This document shows, one piece after another, positions 58,354 through 64,000 of a stretch of DNA of 64,000 bases. Source of the DNA: Candidozyma auris (taxonomy: Eukaryota > Ascomycota > Pichiomycetes > Serinales > Metschnikowiaceae). The stretch is taken from the NCBI RefSeq assembly GCF_003013715.1, contig NC_072814.1, positions 1,178,001 to 1,242,000 on the forward strand. Direction: 5' to 3'. The notes under the pieces were generated by a model, which ran no database searches, was not told the origin of the DNA, and worked only from the letters and a program-made list of their open reading frames with translations. Every line of letters begins with the position of its first letter. Position 1 is the first letter of the stretch. Position numbers and translations under genes: made by a program.

Positions 58354-58536
58354 TCAAGATACAATATAGTTGACGTTGTACCGAGCGAGGCACAAGGCGG
58401 CTACGACGGCCAAGACGGCTGAAGTGATGATGATTTTCTCTGAGTAATTGACCTCAATCACACAGACAAAAACAGGAAGTGGACCCTCAATGAGGTGTTT
58501 TCCAATAAAGGGATTGCCCAAAAATTCCCCTAACAG
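58354..58536 (-). CDS. Possible exon of a small single-span membrane protein
   Basis: A 60-codon minus-strand frame with no ATG. It is entered after a TGA and near a possible 3' splice site (CTGTTAG). It reads GEFLGNPFIGKHLIEG, then a hydrophobic helix (ITSAVLAVVAALCLARYN) and a stop. It looks like the C-terminus of a small ER or mitochondrial membrane protein whose first exon lies upstream. A TATA-like box on the same strand 150 bp above supports transcription. I could not find a convincing 5' splice site and start. Confidence 0.35.
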   Translation of the reverse strand: MLGEFLGNPFIGKHLIEGPLPVFVCVIEVNYSEKIIITSAVLAVVAALCLARYNVNYIVS

Positions 58537-58747
58537 TCACAACGCAACGAAGGACCATCAGGGAGCTGTCAGGTTATAGTTTTCAACCAGCAAAAACATG
58601 ATCTCGGACGAATCCTCACTGATACACGTAATGCCCCTGCATAAAGATGGAGAACAAGAAGATGGTGGTTGGAGGAGATGGACTCTTTATATACTGTGAG
58701 ATTCGCGAGCCGGGTAATCCCTTGCTCAGTCGTGCGCAGGATGATCA

Positions 58748-58760
58748 TGGCTGCAAAATG
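58748..58760 (+). promoter_or_regulatory. Recurrent TGGCTGCAAAATG element
   Basis: Full match, 44 bp outside the MPH1 stop codon and 55 bp above the TATA-like box of the minus strand. This fits a promoter for the small frame at 58354-58536 better than one for TMA20, 660 bp away. Confidence 0.4.
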
Positions 58761-58803
58761 GTCTAGCTCTACAGGATGATCGATCTCTATTAAGTTCATT
58801 ATT

Positions 58804-61572
58804 TCAGTCAAAGTCAACAAAGTCCGGTAGCTCTCCTTTGACTGGTGTTGTGGACTTATAATTATGTATAAGTCTGTGGCTTTCCTCATCTGTCAATTTC
58901 GACATGAAAGCAACGCAACGCAAGTAATTTTTGGAAGTGGTTGAATGCTGGATGCTGCCAGAAGCAGCCTCGTTTTGTGGGTCATAAATATATTGCAAGT
59001 CCATGAAGTTCACAGGAGTGTAGTATGACATGTAAAGCTCGGTGTTTTGCTCGGATGTGAGGAGTCCCTCGCCGCTTGTGAAGTTATTAGAAAAAATTTT
59101 TTCGTCACTATTCTGCAGCAATTGGGTGTTGTTCATCGAGCTCGTTCTTTGTACAAGAGCAAGGATCTCGTCATCGTCATCATCAAAAGCGAGATCATCG
59201 TCAGGAGCGGGATCTAGGTCAATGTTGTTGTCATTTTGACTAAGATTCAGCTTGGAAGCAAATTGAGCAGCTTTCAATTGATTAATGACATTCACCGTTC
59301 TCTTCTTAACGCCCAAAGATGTACCCGTATACTTTCCTGGAGTAGTAATTAAGGTAGGTTGTCTCGAAACTTTTGTCAGATTTGGAGTCTTCGATACTGG
59401 CGGAGACAGAGAAAGCTTCTGGAAACTTGACTCGTCGGACCGCAGCAAAATTTCATCAGGTATCAAATCATCCTCTGATTCTTCAATCTTTTGACGTTTT
59501 CTAGCTCCGTCGAGATTCTTGAGCATATCTCCAACTGACTGGAAACCGGTTTCAGCGTCATCAGGCATGAAGAACCTCTTCTCTATCTTTTTCCCTTTGT
59601 CTTTCTTTGCTCTTGTCTTTTTGTTCATATACTTCATGGCGATCTTGATGATCTCGTCTTCATCGTCCTCATTCTGGATTTGTATGTTCTCGTCTGGCAA
59701 TTCTATCTTTTGCTCTTTGACGACTGGGTCGAATTGAGGTGGTATTATGCGGTTTTGTTGGTGTAGCTCAACCATGTTACCATTCGTAATATGCTGTTGG
59801 ATATACTCATAGCCTCCCATTGCCTTATCGAATTTCAGCTCTTCGTTTCCTGCAAACAAGAGAAGAACTTTACCATCTCTGTTTCTTCCTGTTCTTCCCA
59901 TTCTTTGAATGTTCTTGATCGGCGATGATGTAGAGTCGTAGCATATAATGAGGTCCACCTCGCCAATATCTAAACCTTCCTCTCCAATCGACGTTGCAAC
60001 AAGCACATTGTACTCACCAGCTTTGAATTTTCTGATAAGTTCCTTCTGTGTCTTTTGATTCATTCCTTGAATCTGGGCTTGCTCTGAGGAGCTCAGTGGT
60101 CTTTTCGATGAAAGGGAAGCAGGAGTTGAAGCATCATCGTCTTCATCATCATTCTTTCTCTTCCTTTTTTTCTTTTGCTTGGTTAAATACTTCTCCTCGT
60201 CAAATTTTTCCTTCTCTTTGGCTTGCCCTATAAATATATGTGGCTTCAAACCCGAGCCTTGTTGCTCGATAGCTCGCACAATATCAAGAGCCAGCTCTCG
60301 AAACTCCGTAAAAATAATTACACGGGAGTCTTTATGTGACGTTGTTTCGAAGAAGGAAGTGAGCTCTGATATGACAATCTCAAGTTTAGGGTGACCCAAG
60401 TAGCGAGGATTCTTTATAGCATCTTCGCAAAACGCAAGTAGCTTTTTGATGGAGCTGTGGAAGTAGAATTTTGCTGCCATGTGATTGGTAGACTTTTTGT
60501 TGTTATATTTTGTTGCAAACTCTGTATACTTGTCCTTGAAGTAGCTGAAGAATGAGCGTATGCCGTAGATGTTGAGTTTTCGTAAGCATTGACCCACAAG
60601 CACTAAAAGTTGAAGAATGAAGTAGTTAGACCACTTGAGACCTTCAGGCATCAGATGATTCATGATTATTTTCTTCTGGCTAGTCAAAGCTGAAAAAGCA
60701 TTAATATACTGCGGATCCTTTACCTCGTAAATGTTTCGTTGATTAGCAATCTCAAGTGTTGGCTTTATTGCTTCACAGATCCAATCTATGGCCTGCTTGA
60801 TCTCGTCAGACTGACCCACAGTTACACGATCCACGAGTTTCCGCTTGAGATACTTGAAAATGTCTATGCTCTTCTCTGTCCTCACTTCTATCTTTGAGAT
60901 CAGTAAATTGGTGACGATCTCTTGGACACCCTCAACGTCAGAAGCTGGAGTTGCCGTCAAGGCCAAGATACGGTAGGCTTTGTTAAACCGATCTAAAAAC
61001 TTCACCACATTATTATACGCGTAATTTCCCTTCGCTCTGTGAGCCTCATCAATGACCAAAAGCACTACAGACTTCGGATCGACAATGCCCATAGCCAAAT
61101 CGTTCTCCACCACCTGGGGGGTGGTGAAAAAAACCCGTTTCTCGTCCCAGATGGCTGCTCTGTTCTTCCTTGTCTTGTCAAGCAAGATAGCCACGTGCAG
61201 AGGCGGAATCCCTGTGATTCCGCAGCACGCTTTGATTTGCTGGGCCACCAACGGTTTTGTGGGGGCCATAAAGATCACCTTCAGCTCAGGGAACCACCGT
61301 AGGTAATTGAGCATCACCGTGCTGGCAATAAACGTCTTTCCCAAACCTGTCGGAAGGGCCACCACTATATTGTGGAAAAACGCCCTGTGCACGATATTGT
61401 ACTGGTAATCACGTATAGCCAAGTTTGTAGGGTATATGTAAGTCGCTAGAGCAAGCGCGTCTATTTTATGGTGGCAAGGAGTTTGAGTTTGCTTCTGCCT
61501 AGATTTAGCTTTGGCTACCGACTTGACCGTCTCGAGTACCGCCACGTCGAGATCATCGTCTAGGGAGTCCAT
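58804..61572 (-). CDS. MPH1: ATP-dependent DNA helicase Mph1 (FANCM family)
   Basis: A 922-residue superfamily 2 helicase that remodels stalled forks and D-loops. Motifs run in order: RDYQYNIV (Q-motif region, 54-61), ALPTGLGKT (Walker A, 72-80), FMAPTKPLV (Ia), IDEAH (Walker B, DEAH at 175-178), ALTATPA (III, about 208), then the Mph1/FANCM insert. The second half has IIFTEFRE, VATSIGEEGLDIGEVDLIICYD (V) and QRMGRTGRNRDG (VI). The C-terminus after about 640 is acidic and Lys-rich. The length is near that of S. cerevisiae Mph1 (993). It is divergent from the small gene at 61663 with only 90 bp between start codons, so they probably share a promoter. Confidence 0.95.
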   Translation of the reverse strand: MDSLDDDLDVAVLETVKSVAKAKSRQKQTQTPCHHKIDALALATYIYPTNLAIRDYQYNIVHRAFFHNIVVALPTGLGKTFIASTVMLNYLRWFPELKVIFMAPTKPLVAQQIKACCGITGIPPLHVAILLDKTRKNRAAIWDEKRVFFTTPQVVENDLAMGIVDPKSVVLLVIDEAHRAKGNYAYNNVVKFLDRFNKAYRILALTATPASDVEGVQEIVTNLLISKIEVRTEKSIDIFKYLKRKLVDRVTVGQSDEIKQAIDWICEAIKPTLEIANQRNIYEVKDPQYINAFSALTSQKKIIMNHLMPEGLKWSNYFILQLLVLVGQCLRKLNIYGIRSFFSYFKDKYTEFATKYNNKKSTNHMAAKFYFHSSIKKLLAFCEDAIKNPRYLGHPKLEIVISELTSFFETTSHKDSRVIIFTEFRELALDIVRAIEQQGSGLKPHIFIGQAKEKEKFDEEKYLTKQKKKRKRKNDDEDDDASTPASLSSKRPLSSSEQAQIQGMNQKTQKELIRKFKAGEYNVLVATSIGEEGLDIGEVDLIICYDSTSSPIKNIQRMGRTGRNRDGKVLLLFAGNEELKFDKAMGGYEYIQQHITNGNMVELHQQNRIIPPQFDPVVKEQKIELPDENIQIQNEDDEDEIIKIAMKYMNKKTRAKKDKGKKIEKRFFMPDDAETGFQSVGDMLKNLDGARKRQKIEESEDDLIPDEILLRSDESSFQKLSLSPPVSKTPNLTKVSRQPTLITTPGKYTGTSLGVKKRTVNVINQLKAAQFASKLNLSQNDNNIDLDPAPDDDLAFDDDDDEILALVQRTSSMNNTQLLQNSDEKIFSNNFTSGEGLLTSEQNTELYMSYYTPVNFMDLQYIYDPQNEAASGSIQHSTTSKNYLRCVAFMSKLTDEESHRLIHNYKSTTPVKGELPDFVDFD

Positions 61573-61643
61573 TCATCAAATGAGGTGTAGAAAGATGTGG
61601 AGTTCAAATACTTAGTTGTTGATGCGCGCAGAGATATCAACAC

Positions 61644-61653
61644 TTTGCAACCA
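61644..61653 (-). promoter_or_regulatory. Recurrent element TTTGCAACCA between MPH1 and its neighbour
   Basis: A 10-of-10 match to the core in the 90-bp divergent gap, 72 bp from the MPH1 start and 10 bp from the other. Confidence 0.35.
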
Positions 61654-61662
61654 CAACAATAA

Positions 61663-61887
61663 ATGGACCAGGACATCTACGGCGAGTTGACCAACGCGGT
61701 TAAGCGGTTGAAAGCGCCGCTCAGTGAGCTCATGCGTCTTCACGAGCAGTTTGTCTTGGATAATATTAGCGGGATCAACGAGATCAAGAGCGTGAGGGAT
61801 TTCAGGAAGGGGCTTGAGAAAGCGCTCGAGACAGAGGAGAAGATGGCCAAGAAGAAGGCTAAGGAAGTTACAAATGGGGAGAGCTGA
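61663..61887 (+). CDS. Small coiled-coil protein, unknown
   Basis: A 74-residue protein with a clean ATG after CAACAATAA. Almost all of it is predicted helical, with a heptad-like pattern (LTNAVKRLKAPLSELMRLHEQFV) and a Lys-rich end (KMAKKKAKEV). Size and pattern recall small subunits of coiled-coil complexes such as DASH, BLOC-1 or MIND, but no signature fits Dad2, Dad3, Dad4 or Hsk3 as I know them. It is divergent from MPH1 by 90 bp, which favours a real promoter and gene. Confidence 0.6.
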   Translation: MDQDIYGELTNAVKRLKAPLSELMRLHEQFVLDNISGINEIKSVRDFRKGLEKALETEEKMAKKKAKEVTNGES

Positions 61888-64000
61888 AAGAATGCGCATA
61901 GACTATTGGTTGGCTTAGGGTTCAAGAGTGCCCGAATTGTCGATTCAGAGACGCTGTTGTGAGCTTCTGGAAAGACTGCTTACTCAGAGCCGTGGAGGTA
62001 ATGTTGTGGAAGTTCGAATACTTTGAAAGAAGTGATTATTGACGGCATTGATTTTCCTGTTAAAAAGCCATTTCTTGTAATGTGTCTGTAGCAGGCAGGA
62101 AGGGAACTCAGGTGAAGATGGCATGTCAATTCTTGACTATATTCCCTCATCGTGATCAATATTTGACGGACAGCACCATCTAAATAATATTGTGGGCTGT
62201 ATTTGAGCTATTACATGCTATAAAGCAGCTCCAACTACACTGTGTGTGTTGTTGAGCAAAGAATGCTCTCAAGCACTGCCTGCCTTTCACACGCTTAATG
62301 AGGTATGTTTCTGACTTTTCTCACTCACCATTTCACGTAGGTACTCAATGAAATACTTTGTTTGACAATCACCTCTATTCAGTGATTTACGAATGTTAAG
62401 ACACGCTTCACATTCCTTCAACCCCTCTTCGTGTCTCGAGCTGCCCCTCAACTCTACGAAAGATAAACCCGGCAAGTGCATACTCCTCAAATTAGAGAGA
62501 ATACTCATGTGTTTTGTTTCACCGTTCTTGCAGAAAATGCCCATTGTTTTTCTCCAGCCATTGTTTAACAGAACCTCCGTCGGCAACACTAATCCTTTGA
62601 TATTCCACGGCGATCGAGAGAGAAAACAAACAAAAAGGCATGTCTACGGTGAGAATGTCCAAAAAAAGTGCAGCCTTAAAGAAGCCCTGTTCGTGTTGAG
62701 AGCGCTGGCCTACTCCTTCTGTCATCATCTGGCGAGAACGGGCCAGAAGGAAACCCCAAAGCTTAACTACGACATTGCCTAACTTTTTCGCAAAGTGATT
62801 CTCGTGGACAATCAGCCAAGAGATAGATTTTGATAGTTTCCAAAATCGTCTTACCTGTTCGTGATAATAGAAGCCTCTTTGTGGCGAGTGTGTTTGGAGG
62901 TAGCCTCAGATCGATCAGTACGAGCAGCATTGTCTTGCAAGGTTCGCCCATAAGTGAACGAACTATATCAACACCACCACAGAGTACAATAGGCGGGCGG
63001 GCGTGGGGACTGGGCTCCAAACGCTTCTCGACAAAGGAGCATCAAAAGCGACAATGCACGGAAAAGACAGAGTAAATGTTGCCGGCACTGTGCTAGAGAA
63101 CATGAGGCGTCTAGTGCTATTGTCCTTTGGTGTTCGCTTCCAGCACGGTAGCGCCAGCAGCGCTATTCTCACACCAACTGGCATAATCGGTTACAAGTCT
63201 CCCGATGATACTACGCAGAAACACTCAACAGAATCGTTCCTAAATTGTTTTGAACTGTCTAATCTTTTCATGATCTGATGTATTTCAATGGCCATAACCG
63301 TGTAAAGTACTTCACAAGGCGGTTGCAAAATACACTTTTGCCTCGACACGGGCTGCCTTAACGATGAACACGGAAAAACCTAAACGACGTGACTGCAAGG
63401 AGCGTCCTCGTGGGTCTGTTGCCTACACCCATTGAACCACCTCAATGATCATGGTGGAGATCGTGGTTCGAGACGTTACAACCGAGGAAGTGAAAATGAA
63501 GAGCCAGATAAAGCCGTCACCTTTCTTTCATTTTTTTTTCGTTTCTTTTTTTTTGTCCTTCTTCTCAAATTGTGGCCTCTTCCGACGTTACGGTTCTTGC
63601 CTGCTCTATTTTCTTCACCTCTCACGCTACACGTCTCTCAACCCTCTCTTGCCTGATGTAACGTCACCTTGGGGATGCGTATACGGTGCGGGAGGTTGCA
63701 GGAGTCTCATCGCTAGGCGAATAATTTTCCACCAACCCATGCACCACTTTTTTTTTTTTTTTTGCAAAATGTGGCCACAAATGCTACAGGCTGTGGGGTG
63801 AAATTCTTGGAAAAGAACTATTGTGGCTACATGAAATGAGCTGATGCTGGGTATCTGGAATGGGGGAGGTTGTGGGTGATGTAACACCTTGGAAGAATTG
63901 CAAGTTGAAGAAAAGTCAGCTCCTGATGTTTCACTGCACTTTTTTATGACTAGTGGTATCATCTATTGTTTGAATTTCACTGAGGTCAGTTTTGTGATAT
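61888..64000. other. 2.1 kb without a supported gene
   Basis: The region runs to the window edge. Open frames of 70-130 codons occur on both strands (for example minus 62287-62589 and 62519-62728, which overlap out of register) but none has a conserved signature. There is a CGGTTGCAAAATA element near 63320, a T-rich tract around 63527-63555 and a 20-nt T run near 63748. It probably includes the promoter of a gene beyond the edge. Confidence 0.5.
63320..63332 (+). promoter_or_regulatory. Variant of the recurrent element (CGGTTGCAAAATA)
   Basis: One mismatch (first base) to the core, in the gene-free right end. Confidence 0.25.

Larger units (their letters stand above)
58087..58803. other. Intergenic region TMA20-MPH1
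   Basis: It holds a possible small membrane-protein frame (58354-58536, minus) and a TATATAAAG-type box for the minus strand near 58685-58693. A TGGCTGCAAAATG element lies at 58748-58760, just past the MPH1 stop. No conserved gene is certain. Confidence 0.5.

Noticed and set aside
62287..62728. Two overlapping minus-strand frames that could be a frameshifted gene
   Set aside because: The downstream frame has no ATG before its middle, the two do not meet at a homopolymer, and neither has a known signature. Chance is the simpler reading.
1..64000. tRNA, rRNA, U6 or transposon sequences
   Set aside because: I scanned both strands between genes for GGTTCGANNCC-type B boxes with paired stems, the U6 core ACAGAGATGATC, LTR-like ends and reverse transcriptase motifs, and found none that held up.

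Overview
This 64 kb window is nuclear DNA of a budding yeast. Genes are compact, alternate strands freely and mostly lack introns. The two introns I find use the yeast signals GTATGT, TACTAAC or TACTAAT, and CAG. All recognisable genes are conserved Saccharomycotina housekeeping genes. The code appears to be that of the CUG-Ser clade. CTG codons are absent or nearly absent from conserved genes (0 in ERG26, 0 in EFB1, 1 in AQY1, 2 in the GAS-family gene). Where they do occur in a motif, such as codon 15 of YND1, the family has Ser or Thr. The moderate GC content would fit a Metschnikowiaceae-type yeast (Clavispora / Candida auris group), but I cannot name the species. Leu at CTG in a standard-code translation should be read as Ser.

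Layout: 0-10 kb has a truncated basic protein (-), an SLC25 carrier (+), a 2,108-codon acidic nuclear-type protein (-) and a 2.2 kb gene-free promoter region. 10-26 kb has AQY1 (+), RPC82 (-), SKI3 (+), ATG13 (+), AFG1 (+) and SWC4 (+). 25.8-36 kb has MMS22 (-), an FSFG nucleoporin (+) and ERG26 (+). 36-41 kb has an intron-containing GPI-anchored protein gene (-), a 2.3 kb gene-free region with a heat-shock-element array and a 22-bp satellite, and a GAS/PHR glucanosyltransferase (+). 41-47 kb has PXR1 (-), TFC3 (-) and EFM5 (+). 46.7-48.9 kb is gene-poor, with a structured segment and a broken reading frame. 48.9-61.9 kb has EFB1 (+) with a U18-type snoRNA in its intron, a PalC-like BRO1 protein (-), YND1 (+), a secreted acidic protein (+), NUG1 (+), PAC2 (+), TMA20 (-), MPH1 (-) and a small coiled-coil protein (+). 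The last 2.1 kb has no gene I can support.

There is no operon-like or mobile gene cluster. Themes that recur by function are translation and its modification (EFB1, EFM5, TMA20, SKI3, NUG1), RNA polymerase III (RPC82, TFC3), fork repair (MMS22, MPH1) and cell surface or secretory functions (GAS enzyme, GPI protein, YND1). The strongest unexplained signal is a short motif, TGG[T/C]TGC[A/G]AA, found at least 16 times on both strands and almost only between genes. It looks like the site of an abundant regulatory factor. The clearest confirmed surprise is a U18/snR18-like snoRNA in the EFB1 intron, the same host gene as in S. cerevisiae.
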